Positions 1-6,372 of a stretch of DNA of 14,068 nt are shown in pieces (positions within the stretch are counted from its first letter, which is position 1; each line of letters opens with the position of its first letter). This DNA comes from an uncultured Oscillospiraceae bacterium (lineage in GTDB: Bacteria; Bacillota; Clostridia; Oscillospirales; Oscillospiraceae): positions 1 through 14,068 of the forward strand of contig CAJUPG010000054.1 of the NCBI GenBank assembly GCA_910588455.1, given 5' to 3'. The notes beneath the pieces were generated by a model, which saw nothing but the letters and a program-made list of their open reading frames with translations, was not told where the DNA came from and searched no databases. The position numbers were made by a program, and so were the translations under genes.

Positions 1-1
1 G

Positions 2-1015
2 GCCCAGCAGATGCTTGACAAACGCCTGGATGAGTTATCCCAGCAGCGCACCGCGGCTTTGGAGGCTAAAAATGTTTTGTTTCTTCCCTTTATAAATTCC
101 TGGCTGGATGATGTTATGGCCCATAAAGTCAGACCCAATACATTATCCCAGTACAAGCTGATTTACAACGGCTATTTTGCCAAGTACGAACCTTTCCACG
201 GTGTTAAGCTTCAGGCAGTAACTCCGGCCCTTTTGCAGAGCTTCTACAATGCCGAGTTGAATGCAGGACTTTCGCCGAATACGGTACGCAAGCACCACAC
301 CAATATCCACAAGTGTTTGGACTATGCTGTCCGTCTAGGGCTTATTCCCAGTAATCCCTCGGTACAGACGGACCTTCCCTCTAAGCGGAAGTACACAGGA
401 GCCAAAGCCTTTACTCCGGAACAGACAAAAGATCTTTTGAGGATGTTTCAAGGCGATCCTTTGGAGGTCCCGGTCTATATCACTGCAACCTATGGCCTGC
501 GACGCTCCGAGGTCTGTGGCCTGCGCTGGGACGCTGTGGATTTTGATACCGATACCATCCATGTGCGTCACACCGCTGTTGTGGATAACGGAAATATCAT
601 CTATGCGAACAATACAAAAACGGCCACCAGCAATCGCCTGCTGCCTCTCACCCAAGGTATGAGGGCTTACCTTCTGAACGTAAAAAAACGCCAGGAGGAG
701 GACAAGAAACTCCTGGGAAGTGGTTACACGGACAGCGGTTATATCTGCGTACAGAGAGACGGCACACCCATCAATCCGGATTTTGTGACCCACCACTTCC
801 AGCGGGTGCTGAAGAACTCCAAGCTCCCGGTCATTCGGTTCCATGACCTGCGCCATTCGGCTGTATATGCTTTGCGCAAGGGCGGTTGTGATGCCAAAGA
901 TATTCAGGTATGGCTGGGACACAGCGATATTACTACGACGCTGAACGTGTACGGTCATGTACTGAACGGGGACATGAACCGGCTGGGCAAGGTGATGGAT
1001 CAGATGCTGTTTTAG
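2..1015 (+). CDS. Tyrosine recombinase / site-specific integrase (5' end outside window)
   Basis: Integrase of the phage/ICE tyrosine-recombinase family, which catalyses DNA strand exchange between attachment sites. The frame is open to the left edge, so the start lies outside and an arm-binding N-terminal domain is probably missing from view. Counting from the first in-window ATG (11), residues 25-115 form the SAM-like core-binding domain and 130-325 the catalytic domain. All expected catalytic residues are visible: R164 (GLRRSE), K203 (NTKTAT), H278 and R281 (FHDLRH), H304 (WLGH) and the nucleophile Y314 (NVYGH). It ends about 100 bp from the 3' end of a tRNA-Val gene and reads toward it, the classic layout of an element integrated in a tRNA. 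Codon use is less GC-rich than in the genes to the right, consistent with acquisition. Family is certain; prophage versus conjugative or mobilizable element cannot be decided. Confidence 0.95.
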   Translation, partial: AQQMLDKRLDELSQQRTAALEAKNVLFLPFINSWLDDVMAHKVRPNTLSQYKLIYNGYFAKYEPFHGVKLQAVTPALLQSFYNAELNAGLSPNTVRKHHTNIHKCLDYAVRLGLIPSNPSVQTDLPSKRKYTGAKAFTPEQTKDLLRMFQGDPLEVPVYITATYGLRRSEVCGLRWDAVDFDTDTIHVRHTAVVDNGNIIYANNTKTATSNRLLPLTQGMRAYLLNVKKRQEEDKKLLGSGYTDSGYICVQRDGTPINPDFVTHHFQRVLKNSKLPVIRFHDLRHSAVYALRKGGCDAKDIQVWLGHSDITTTLNVYGHVLNGDMNRLGKVMDQMLF

Positions 1016-1021
1016 GGAGCG

Positions 1022-1043
1022 TTGCGGGACATTTGCGGGACAT
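1022..1043. repeat. 11-bp tandem direct repeat behind the integrase
   Basis: Two perfect adjacent copies of TTGCGGGACAT (1022-1032 and 1033-1043) start seven bases after the integrase stop codon and lie between integrase and tRNA-Val. Paired short direct repeats here are typical of arm-type integrase binding sites (DR sites) near an attachment site. This role is inferred from position and repetition only. Confidence 0.6.
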
Positions 1044-1080
1044 TTATAAGACTTGCAACTTTTTTGATGTAAAAAACAAA

Positions 1081-1118
1081 GAAAAAGTTCCGAAACCTTG
1101 CAATTTCGGAACTTTTTC
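1081..1118. terminator. Bidirectional terminator hairpin between integrase and tRNA operon
   Basis: A perfect 15-bp inverted repeat (1081-1095 with 1104-1118) encloses an 8-base loop. A-rich and T-rich outer arms provide a U-tract on either strand. It sits between the 3' end of the plus-strand integrase and the 3' end of the minus-strand tRNA operon, so it can end both transcripts. It begins directly beside the tRNA-Val CCA end, and the attachment-site crossover probably lies within or next to that end. Confidence 0.8.
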
Positions 1119-1194
1119 TGGTGGAGACAACAGAACTCGAATCTGTGACCTTCCGCGTGTGAGGCGGACGCTCTACCAGCTGAGCTATGCCTCC
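1119..1194 (-). tRNA. tRNA-Val(CAC)
   Basis: The 76-nt cloverleaf on the minus strand includes an encoded CCA (1119-1121 on plus). The acceptor stem GGAGGCA pairs with TGTCTCC with one G-U. The D-arm reads AGCTCAGCTGGTAGAGC. The anticodon stem TCCGC/GCGGA holds loop CTCACAC, giving anticodon CAC (valine, GUG codons). The T-loop is TTCGAAC. It is the last gene of a three-tRNA operon, and its 3' end faces the integrase, making it the probable integration target. Confidence 0.95.
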
Positions 1195-1226
1195 ATATTG
1201 TCAACCCCTTTTGGGGATATGACCTA

Positions 1227-1301
1227 TGGTGACCCGTACGGGACTCGAACCCGTGTTACCGCCGTGAAAGGGCGGTGTCTTAACCACTTGACCAACGGGC
1301 C
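1227..1301 (-). tRNA. tRNA-Glu(TTC)
   Basis: The 75-nt minus-strand cloverleaf includes an encoded CCA. The acceptor stem GGCCCGT pairs with ACGGGTC. The anticodon stem CCGCC/GGCGG encloses CTTTCAC, giving anticodon TTC. The T-arm is CGGGTTCGAGTCCCG. It is the middle gene of the Met-Glu-Val operon, 32 bp from tRNA-Val; the spacer contains a small CCCC-TTTT-GGGG hairpin (1205-1216). Confidence 0.95.
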
Positions 1302-1332
1302 TTGTGACCCGCAGAACATTAGGTTCCGGGGG

Positions 1333-1373
1333 GTGGTACCCAAGGGGTAACTGGCGTATCCCTTGGGTACCGC
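1333..1373. repeat. 12-bp inverted repeat in the tRNA-Met/tRNA-Glu spacer
   Basis: GGTACCCAAGGG at 1335-1346 is the exact reverse complement of 1360-1371, with a 13-base loop; one further G-C pair (1333/1373) lies beyond a G-T mismatch. On the plus strand it is followed by CTTTTT, but no plus-strand gene needs a terminator here. Between tandem tRNAs on the minus strand it may act in precursor folding or processing. Alternatively it is a partial attenuator or a remnant of a mobile repeat. Confidence 0.6.
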
Positions 1374-1377
1374 TTTT

Positions 1378-1454
1378 TGGTAGCGGCAACTGGATTCGAA
1401 CCAGTGACACTCCGGGTATGAACCGAATGCTCTAGCCAACTGAGCTATGCCGCC
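1378..1454 (-). tRNA. tRNA-Met(CAT), probably elongator
   Basis: The 77-nt minus-strand cloverleaf has an encoded CCA. The acceptor stem GGCGGCA pairs with TGCCGCT, including a terminal G-U. The anticodon loop TTCATAC carries CAT, and the T-loop is TTCGAAT. The paired acceptor end and the absence of the three G-C pairs typical of the initiator anticodon stem favour elongator Met. A CAT anticodon modified to lysidine (tRNA-Ile2) cannot be excluded by eye. It is the first gene of the operon, directly behind a consensus promoter. Confidence 0.93.
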
Positions 1455-1485
1455 GTCTGTTTTCCACTGAAACAGGGCAAGCATT

Positions 1486-1514
1486 AGTATACTGGATTCG
1501 TCCCGAAATGTCAA
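1486..1514 (-). promoter_or_regulatory. Sigma-A promoter of the tRNA operon
   Basis: On the minus strand, -35 TTGACA (1509-1514) and -10 TATACT (1486-1491) are separated by exactly 17 bp, about 30 bp ahead of tRNA-Met. This matches a strong housekeeping promoter for stable RNA. Confidence 0.9.
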
Positions 1515-1533
1515 CAGGTTTTTGAAAAAAATT

Positions 1534-2211
1534 TCAAAGTTTTTCCGCCGCGAAATTTTTCCGGTGTTCCCGCATGATGGGCACAAACAGCTCCCCGGTG
1601 GTGGGGGGCGTGTAGGTGATGGCGTTGGCCCCCGCTTCGATGGTCCGGAGAATGTCCTCCTCCCTGGGGCCGCCGGTGGCGATGATGGCCACGTCCGGGA
1701 ACTCCCGGCGCAGCTTGGCCACGATCTCCGGAGTTTTGGAGGCGCCGGATACGTTGAGAATATCCGCCCCCGCCTTAATCCGGGCAGCTACGTCCATGCC
1801 GTCGGACACGATGGTGGTGATGACCGGGATGTCCACCAGGGCCTTCATCTTGGAGATGGTCTCGGTGGTGATGGGGGCGTTGACCACCACGCCGTAGGCC
1901 CCCTGATTCTCCGCGTCCTGGGTCAGACGCACCGAGCGGTCCCCGTTGGTCATACCGCCGCCCACCCCCACAAAGACCGGCACGTCAGATACGTTGATGA
2001 TGGCCTGGGTGATGGCGGGCTGGGGGGTGAAGGGGTACACCGCGATAATGGCGTCCGCGTTGACGTTTTTGATGATGGCCACGTCGGTGGTGAACACCAG
2101 GGATTTAATCCGCCGGCCAAACACCCGGATGCCGCTGCACTGGGAAATGACGCTGGGAATGGTAAGCAGATGACTGCGCAGAGTCCCGCTGTATGTAGGA
2201 ATTGTTTTCAA
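1534..2211 (-). CDS. TIM-barrel protein of unknown specific function
   Basis: The protein (225 aa from the chosen start) has alternating beta-strand/helix units of a (beta/alpha)8 barrel. Glycine-rich loops occur at 81-93 (VGVGGGMTNGDRS) and 178-182 (ATGGP), the latter followed by EEDILRTIEAGANAI. Such loops bind phosphate in the flavin/HisA/ThiE/TrpC superfamily. I do not recognise the substrate. The barrel looks complete at family-typical length. I place the start at a TTG at 2211 because AAGGAGG (2220-2226) lies 8 nt upstream. A TTG seven codons earlier would put that Shine-Dalgarno inside the gene. It follows its own weak promoter and stands alone between the tRNA promoter and the MATE gene. 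A cytosolic enzyme is likely; naming a reaction would be guesswork. Confidence 0.85.
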   Translation of the reverse strand: MKTIPTYSGTLRSHLLTIPSVISQCSGIRVFGRRIKSLVFTTDVAIIKNVNADAIIAVYPFTPQPAITQAIINVSDVPVFVGVGGGMTNGDRSVRLTQDAENQGAYGVVVNAPITTETISKMKALVDIPVITTIVSDGMDVAARIKAGADILNVSGASKTPEIVAKLRREFPDVAIIATGGPREEDILRTIEAGANAITYTPPTTGELFVPIMREHRKNFAAEKL

Positions 2212-2219
2212 TAAAGAGA

Positions 2220-2226
2220 CCTCCTT
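2220..2226 (-). promoter_or_regulatory. Ribosome binding site fixing a TTG start
   Basis: Minus-strand AAGGAGG lies 8 nt upstream of the TTG at 2211. It decides the start of the TIM-barrel gene over the upstream in-frame TTG at 2232. Confidence 0.85.
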
Positions 2227-2254
2227 CTTCAAGTATGCAGCCTTTCTGTTGCAT

Positions 2255-2283
2255 ATTGTACCATGAAACGGCCCGGTTTTCCA
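2255..2283 (-). promoter_or_regulatory. Probable promoter of the TIM-barrel gene
   Basis: Minus-strand -10 TACAAT (2255-2260) lies 17 bp from TGGAAA (2278-2283), a 4/6 match to the -35 consensus. It is about 30 bp upstream of the ribosome binding site. The -10 is good and the -35 is weak. Confidence 0.5.
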
Positions 2284-2305
2284 GCGGGATTTGTTAAATT
2301 TTTTG

Positions 2306-3712
2306 TTAAGTTTTTGACGAAGCCGGCTCGTTCCCGTCCCACTGGGGCTGGATCTCCTGGCGGTAGACCCGACGCAGGAAGAAAACGCTCAGGGCCACCG
2401 CGCCGATGTCCGCCAGAGGGAAGGCCCACCAGACCGTGTCCAGCCCGTGGATTTTCGACAGGACAAACGCGGCAGGGAGCAGCACCACCAGCTGCCGGGC
2501 AAAGGAGACCAGCATACTGAACACTCCGTGGCCCAGGGCCTGGAACACGCCGGAGGGCACAATGCAGAACCCGGCGAACAGAAAGCTGATGGAGATGGTC
2601 CGCAGGGCGGGCACGCCGATGCGGATGAGATCCCCGGTGGCGTCCTCCGCCTCAAACATGGACAAAAGCTGGGCGGGGAAAATCTGAAAAATCAGGAATC
2701 CGATTACCATCAGGCTGACCGCGTAGCAGAGGCTCAGCTTGATGGTCTTGACGATGCGTCCCGGCTTCCGGGCCCCGTAGTTGTAGGCCACAATGGGCAC
2801 CATGCCGTTGTTCAGGCCGAATACCGGCATAAAGATGAAGGATTGCAGCTTGAAGTACACCCCGAACACCGCCGTAGCCGTGGGAGTAAAGGCAATGAGA
2901 ATCTTGTTCATGCCGAACACCATCACCGAGCCGATGGAGGACATGATAATGGACGGCACCCCCACGCTGTAAATGTTCCGGATGATGGGGGCGGAGGGCC
3001 GGAACCCCTTCAGGCGGAACTGGATGTCCGGATTGTGCCGCAAATTGCAGTACAGGTTCAGGCATCCGCCGATGATCTGGCCAATGACCGTGGCCCAGGC
3101 GGCGCCGGCCACCTCCAGCCGGGGGAGGCCGAACAGGCCGAAGATTAAAATCGGGTCCAGAATGATGTTTATAATGGCGCCGGTGGCCTGGGACACCATG
3201 GTGTAGAAGGTCCGCCCGGTGGACTGGAGGGTCCGCTCAAAGGCAATGGAGAAGAACAGCCCGAAGGACAGGGTGCAGCACAGGAACATATAGTCCCGCC
3301 CATAGTCCAGGATCTCCGAAATGTCGGTCTGGGCCCGGAAAAACAGCCCCGAGCAGGTCAGGCCAATAACGGCGAAGAGCAGGTAGCTCAGCAGGGTCAA
3401 GAACAGGCCGTTCATGGCAGTCCTGTTCACCATATCCTGTTTCTTTTCCCCCAGGCTCTTGGACAGCAGGGCGTTGATGCCCACGCCGGTGCCCACCGCC
3501 ACAGAGATCATCAGATTCTGGATTGGAAAGGCCAGAGAGACGGCGTTCAGAGCATTTTCGCTCAGCTGGCCCACAAAAATACTGTCCACCACGTTGTAGA
3601 AGGCCTGCACCAGCATGGAGATCATAATGGGCACCGCCATACTAATCAGCAGCTTATTTTCGGGCATAACTCCCATTTTGTTCTCCGGTGCGCCCTGGGG
3701 ACGTTCACTCAT
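2306..3712 (-). CDS. MATE-family multidrug/cation efflux transporter
   Basis: Integral-membrane antiporter of the MATE superfamily, which exports drugs or cationic compounds using Na+ or H+ gradients. At 468 aa it matches the family length of about 450-480. A short hydrophilic N-terminus (about 20 residues) precedes roughly twelve hydrophobic segments in two homologous halves. The first half opens with the familiar AVPIMISMLVQAFYNVVDSIFVG stretch (only partly quoted in motif form: P-MI---VQ--YN--D-IFVG). This resembles MepA-like clostridial proteins. I start at ATG 3712, with AGAGGAG (3723-3729) ten bases upstream; the 33 upstream in-frame codons cover the promoter and leader and cannot be translated from this transcript. 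Expression is driven by a consensus promoter and a hairpin leader. The substrate is unknown. Confidence 0.93.
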   Translation of the reverse strand: MSERPQGAPENKMGVMPENKLLISMAVPIMISMLVQAFYNVVDSIFVGQLSENALNAVSLAFPIQNLMISVAVGTGVGINALLSKSLGEKKQDMVNRTAMNGLFLTLLSYLLFAVIGLTCSGLFFRAQTDISEILDYGRDYMFLCCTLSFGLFFSIAFERTLQSTGRTFYTMVSQATGAIINIILDPILIFGLFGLPRLEVAGAAWATVIGQIIGGCLNLYCNLRHNPDIQFRLKGFRPSAPIIRNIYSVGVPSIIMSSIGSVMVFGMNKILIAFTPTATAVFGVYFKLQSFIFMPVFGLNNGMVPIVAYNYGARKPGRIVKTIKLSLCYAVSLMVIGFLIFQIFPAQLLSMFEAEDATGDLIRIGVPALRTISISFLFAGFCIVPSGVFQALGHGVFSMLVSFARQLVVLLPAAFVLSKIHGLDTVWWAFPLADIGAVALSVFFLRRVYRQEIQPQWDGNEPASSKT

Positions 3713-3747
3713 ACATCGCACACTCCTCTCTTTTGCGCAAAAATGCT

Positions 3748-3767
3748 GCCCACCCTGCCGGGTGGGC
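3748..3767 (-). promoter_or_regulatory. GC-rich hairpin in the MATE leader (possible attenuator)
   Basis: GCCCACCC (3748-3755) pairs perfectly with 3760-3767 around a 4-base loop, and a further A-T pair extends it to 9 bp. On the minus strand it is followed, after AGCA, by TTTTT, and then a 12-bp palindrome TTTTGCGCAAAA (3731-3742). It lies inside the transcript, between the promoter (-10 at 3783-3788) and the ribosome binding site. It could terminate transcription conditionally or stop read-through from the upstream HD gene. Confidence 0.6.
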
Positions 3768-3782
3768 AACGTGACAACGTCT

Positions 3783-3811
3783 ATTATAGTAAGGAGAAAT
3801 TTTAATGTCAA
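3783..3811 (-). promoter_or_regulatory. Perfect-consensus sigma-A promoter of the MATE gene
   Basis: On the minus strand, TTGACA (3806-3811) and TATAAT (3783-3788) are separated by 17 bp, an exact match to consensus in both boxes and spacing. The promoter begins 21 bp after the stop codon of the upstream HD gene. Confidence 0.92.
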
Positions 3812-3832
3812 GACCTGAATTGCAGGGGGGGG

Positions 3833-4345
3833 TTATGACGCCTGGGCCAGCTCCGGCTCAGGTACGATGGGCTTCACGCCCAGCTGCTCCCGCAGGCGGC
3901 GGGGGTGGTACAGGTGGGAGAACTCCACGCCTGCGCATAAGGTGTCCACCAGGTCCACCAGCCAGGCCTCGATGGACCGGGGCAGGGCACCCCCCAGGGG
4001 CCACATATGGGACAGAATGATGTTGCGCTCTTTTTTGCTCAGGGTAGTGAGCTTGGCGGCGTTCCGGGCGGCGGCCCGGGGGTGGTCAAAGCACTGGTTG
4101 CCCGGGTGGGCGGATTTGTCCTTGGGATTGTACAGGTACAGGTCGTGGAGCAGTCCGCCCCGGGCTGCGGCCTCCGCATCCAGGCCCAGCAGCCGGGCGC
4201 ACCGGTAGGACCAGTAGGCCACAAACAGGGAATGATCCAGGCAGGTCACCCGGCCGTGGTGCTTCCATTGGCCCATGGACCGTACCGGCTGGGAGTCCAG
4301 AAGTTCCCCCGTGGTGCGGACAAACTCCTTCAGATAGTAGTTCAT
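3833..4345 (-). CDS. HD-domain metal-dependent phosphohydrolase
   Basis: A 170-aa cytosolic protein of the HD superfamily, whose members hydrolyse phosphate esters of nucleotides or other metabolites with bound divalent metal. The metal ligands are intact: H38 (LDHSLF), H67-D68 (GLLHDLY) and D131 or D134 (LVDLVDTL). The middle motif SHMWP (112-116) is characteristic of a common Clostridia subgroup. Start at ATG 4345 follows an AAGGGG ribosome binding site about 10 nt upstream and the promoter at 4382-4410. The in-frame start 16 codons earlier overlaps the promoter and is rejected. No terminator is visible before the MATE promoter, so some read-through into MATE is possible. The true substrate is unknown. 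Confidence 0.88.
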   Translation of the reverse strand: MNYYLKEFVRTTGELLDSQPVRSMGQWKHHGRVTCLDHSLFVAYWSYRCARLLGLDAEAAARGGLLHDLYLYNPKDKSAHPGNQCFDHPRAAARNAAKLTTLSKKERNIILSHMWPLGGALPRSIEAWLVDLVDTLCAGVEFSHLYHPRRLREQLGVKPIVPEPELAQAS

Positions 4346-4381
4346 GACGATCAAGCCCCTTTCACATGAATTTCTAGCTCC

Positions 4382-4410
4382 ATGATACCGCAAAAATTCC
4401 TGTTTGTCAT
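4382..4410 (-). promoter_or_regulatory. Promoter of the HD-domain gene
   Basis: Minus-strand ATGACA (4405-4410, 5/6) and TATCAT (4382-4387, 5/6) are separated by 17 bp. The expected transcript start leaves a leader of about 30 nt before ATG 4345. Confidence 0.8.
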
Positions 4411-4443
4411 GTGGAAAATGATGTTTTTATAAAATCTTAATGT

Positions 4444-5673
4444 TTAACGGATCTGGCCCTGGCCCCGGACCAGATAGCGGAAGGTGCACAGCTCCATCAG
4501 GCCCATGGGGCCCCGGGCGTGGAGCTTCTGGGTAGAGATGCCCATCTCGCAGCCCAGGCCGAACTCCCCGCCGTCGGTAAAGCGGGTTGAGGCGTTGTGA
4601 TAGACGGCGGCGGAGTCCACCCCCCGGAGGAAGGTCCGGGCAGTCTCCGGGCTTTGGGTGACGATGGCTTCGCTGTGGTGGGTGGAGTGGGCGGCGATGT
4701 GCTCCATGGCCTCCTCCACTCCGGATACCACCTTAACCGCCAGGATATAGTCCAGAAACTCCGTGTCAAAGTCCCGCTCCCCGGCGGGGACGCCGGAAAT
4801 TACGGCGGCGGCCCTGGGATCCAGCCGCAGCTCCACCTGCTTCAGCCGCCGGGCCAGCCGGGGCAGGAATTCCCCGGCAATCTTCTCGTGGACCAGACAG
4901 ACCTCCGCGGCGTTGCACACGCTGGGACGGCTGCACTTGGCGTTTTCCACGATGTTCAGGGCCATGTCCAGGTCCGCGTCCCTGTCCACATAGATGTGGC
5001 AGATGCCGGTGCCCGTCTCAATGATGGGGACGGTGGCGTTTTCCACGCAGGAGCGGATGAGCCCCGCGCCTCCCCGGGGAATGAGCAGATCCACCAGGCC
5101 GTTGGCGCACATCAGCTCGCGGGCGCTGCCGCGGGTGGTGTCCTCCACCAGTCCCAGGGCGTCCTGGGGCAGGGCGGCGGCGGATAAGCCGGCCCGCAGG
5201 GCCTCCACAATGGCGGCGGCGGAGCGGTGAGCCTCCTTGCCCCCCCGAAGGACGCAGGCGGAGCCCGCCTTCAGGGCCAGGGCGGCGGCGTCGCTGGTGA
5301 CGTTGGGGCGGCTCTCGTAGATGATGGCGATGACCCCCATAGGGGTGGCGGTCTTTTCCACCAGCAGGCCGTTGGGCCGCTGCACCCGGTCCAGCACCGT
5401 GCCCACCGGGTCGGGCAGGGCGGCGACCTCCCGCACCCCCTGGGCCATTCCGGCGATGCGCTCCGGGGAGAGGGCCAGCCGGTCCAGCATTACGTCGGAG
5501 ACCGTCCCCCGGGCGGCCTCCAGGTCCAGGCGGTTGGCCGCTAAAATGGCCTCCCGCTGCGCCTCCAGCGCGTCCGCCATAGCCAGCAGGGCGGTGTTTT
5601 TCGCCTTCGTGTCCGCCAGGGCCATGGCGCTCTTGGCCTTTTTGGCCCGTTGGAGCAGTTCCAATGTCGTCAT
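4444..5673 (-). CDS. proA: Gamma-glutamyl phosphate reductase (glutamate-5-semialdehyde dehydrogenase)
   Basis: Second step of proline synthesis: NADPH-dependent reduction of gamma-glutamyl phosphate to glutamate-5-semialdehyde, in the cytosol and usually coupled to ProB. At 409 aa it is full length (family about 415). Diagnostic stretches are visible: PMGVIAIIYESRPNVT (111-126), the RGGKEA nucleotide-binding region (143-148), and the catalytic cysteine C253 in SRPSVCNAAE. The start ATG at 5673 has an AGAGGTG ribosome binding site. Only 19 bp separate it from the upstream exporter gene, so it is very likely co-transcribed from the lysE promoter rather than with proB and proC. No strong terminator follows. 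Identification is secure. Confidence 0.97.
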   Translation of the reverse strand: MTTLELLQRAKKAKSAMALADTKAKNTALLAMADALEAQREAILAANRLDLEAARGTVSDVMLDRLALSPERIAGMAQGVREVAALPDPVGTVLDRVQRPNGLLVEKTATPMGVIAIIYESRPNVTSDAAALALKAGSACVLRGGKEAHRSAAAIVEALRAGLSAAALPQDALGLVEDTTRGSARELMCANGLVDLLIPRGGAGLIRSCVENATVPIIETGTGICHIYVDRDADLDMALNIVENAKCSRPSVCNAAEVCLVHEKIAGEFLPRLARRLKQVELRLDPRAAAVISGVPAGERDFDTEFLDYILAVKVVSGVEEAMEHIAAHSTHHSEAIVTQSPETARTFLRGVDSAAVYHNASTRFTDGGEFGLGCEMGISTQKLHARGPMGLMELCTFRYLVRGQGQIR

Positions 5674-5692
5674 AGACGTTCACCTCTCTTTT

Positions 5693-6286
5693 TTAATGGG
5701 GCCAGACCAGGCTGACGGCGCACAGGACCAGGGAGAGGGCCATCACGACGTCCACCGTCCGGCGGTGGTGTTCAAACAGTTTTTGCATGGACGCCCCCGC
5801 GAAAAGCCATACCAGATTGCACAGGGGCCCGGTGAGGGGGAGGAAGAGCCCCACCGGCAGCAGGGCCCACAGGGAGCGGGAGTAGGGGAGCACATAGCTG
5901 CTCAGAGCGGCCAGACAGAATAGGATTACCTTCACGTTGGTCAGCTGGACCAGCAGTCCGCCCCGGAAGGAGGGGACGGCGGGGTCCCGGTCCGGACCGG
6001 CGGCGGAGGGGCGCAGCATATGCCAGGCCATCCAAAGCAGATAGGCCGCCCCCACCCAGGAGAGCATCCCCACATACTCGTTCAGGGCCGCGCCCAGCGG
6101 CCAGGTGAGGGCCACCGCCCCCATAGAGTCCAGGAAGAAGCCGCAGAACAGCCCCCGCCACTGTCGTAAGGCCGGGGCCCTGCCATAGCGCAGGGCGGCG
6201 CTGAGGGAACAGAGATTCGCGGGGCCGGGGGTGATGCCTCCCACAAAGCAGTAGGCCAAAAACGAGGGAATCAACGAAACGGGCAT
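5693..6286 (-). CDS. LysE/RhtB-family amino-acid exporter
   Basis: A 197-aa integral-membrane protein of the LysE/RhtB translocator superfamily, which exports amino acids such as lysine, homoserine, threonine or cysteine derivatives. It has about six hydrophobic segments and the family signature GGITPGPAN near the N-terminus (16-24). Length matches the family (about 200-210). I choose ATG 6286 over the GTG three codons earlier because AAAGGA would be only 2 nt from that GTG. It is divergent from lysR across a shared operator and directly upstream of proA. The substrate is unknown. Linkage to proA makes proline, glutamate-family amino acids or an analogue a reasonable but untested guess. Confidence 0.9.
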   Translation of the reverse strand: MPVSLIPSFLAYCFVGGITPGPANLCSLSAALRYGRAPALRQWRGLFCGFFLDSMGAVALTWPLGAALNEYVGMLSWVGAAYLLWMAWHMLRPSAAGPDRDPAVPSFRGGLLVQLTNVKVILFCLAALSSYVLPYSRSLWALLPVGLFLPLTGPLCNLVWLFAGASMQKLFEHHRRTVDVVMALSLVLCAVSLVWPH

Positions 6287-6297
6287 AGCCGCCACCG

Positions 6298-6327
6298 TCC
6301 TTTCTTTGTTTCAGTGGGGCTATTGTA
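6298..6327 (-). promoter_or_regulatory. Leader element shared with the TSUP-proC-proB operon (copy 1)
   Basis: The segment from the lysE -10 box to its ribosome binding site matches 9682-9711 at 22 of 30 positions (19 of 22 in the central part), and every difference is a transition. The longest identical run is GAAACAAAGA. The -35 regions are unrelated, so this is not just promoter consensus. Confidence 0.6.
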
Positions 6328-6350
6328 GCAGAGAAGAAAACATTTGAAAA
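6322..6350 (-). promoter_or_regulatory. Promoter of lysE-proA
   Basis: Minus-strand -10 TACAAT (6322-6327) lies 17 bp from TTTTCA (6345-6350, 4/6). The weak -35 lies in the centre of the LysR-type inverted repeat, as expected for an activator-dependent or regulated promoter. Confidence 0.65.
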
Positions 6351-6361
6351 GCAAATGTTTT
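6337..6361. promoter_or_regulatory. LysR-type operator between lysE and lysR
   Basis: AAAACATTTG (6337-6346) is the exact reverse complement of 6352-6361 across a 5-bp spacer. Its core ATTTG-N5-CAAAT satisfies the LysR consensus T-N11-A (T6343, A6355). It overlaps the -35 boxes of both divergent promoters, which fits autoregulation and control of lysE. Confidence 0.8.
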
Positions 6362-6372
6362 TCAAGTATACT
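6344..6372 (+). promoter_or_regulatory. Promoter of lysR
   Basis: Plus-strand TTGAAA (6344-6349, 5/6) and TATACT (6367-6372, 5/6) are separated by 17 bp. The -35 box lies across the operator centre, so LysR binding should repress its own gene. Confidence 0.8.

Noticed and set aside
335..1204. 289-codon minus-strand frame covering the integrase and tRNA-Val
   Set aside because: It is antisense to a catalytic-site-complete integrase, and its N-terminus is translated tRNA sequence, a well-known false-protein pattern.
910..1350. 146-codon plus-strand frame over the tRNA genes
   Set aside because: It is the reverse strand of two tRNA genes (the familiar NRTRICDLP-type false peptide).
1463..1475. 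CCACTGAAACA in the tRNA leader resembling the shared pro-operon leader
   Set aside because: It is in the opposite orientation to transcription and only 11 bases long, with no further similarity; chance is likely.
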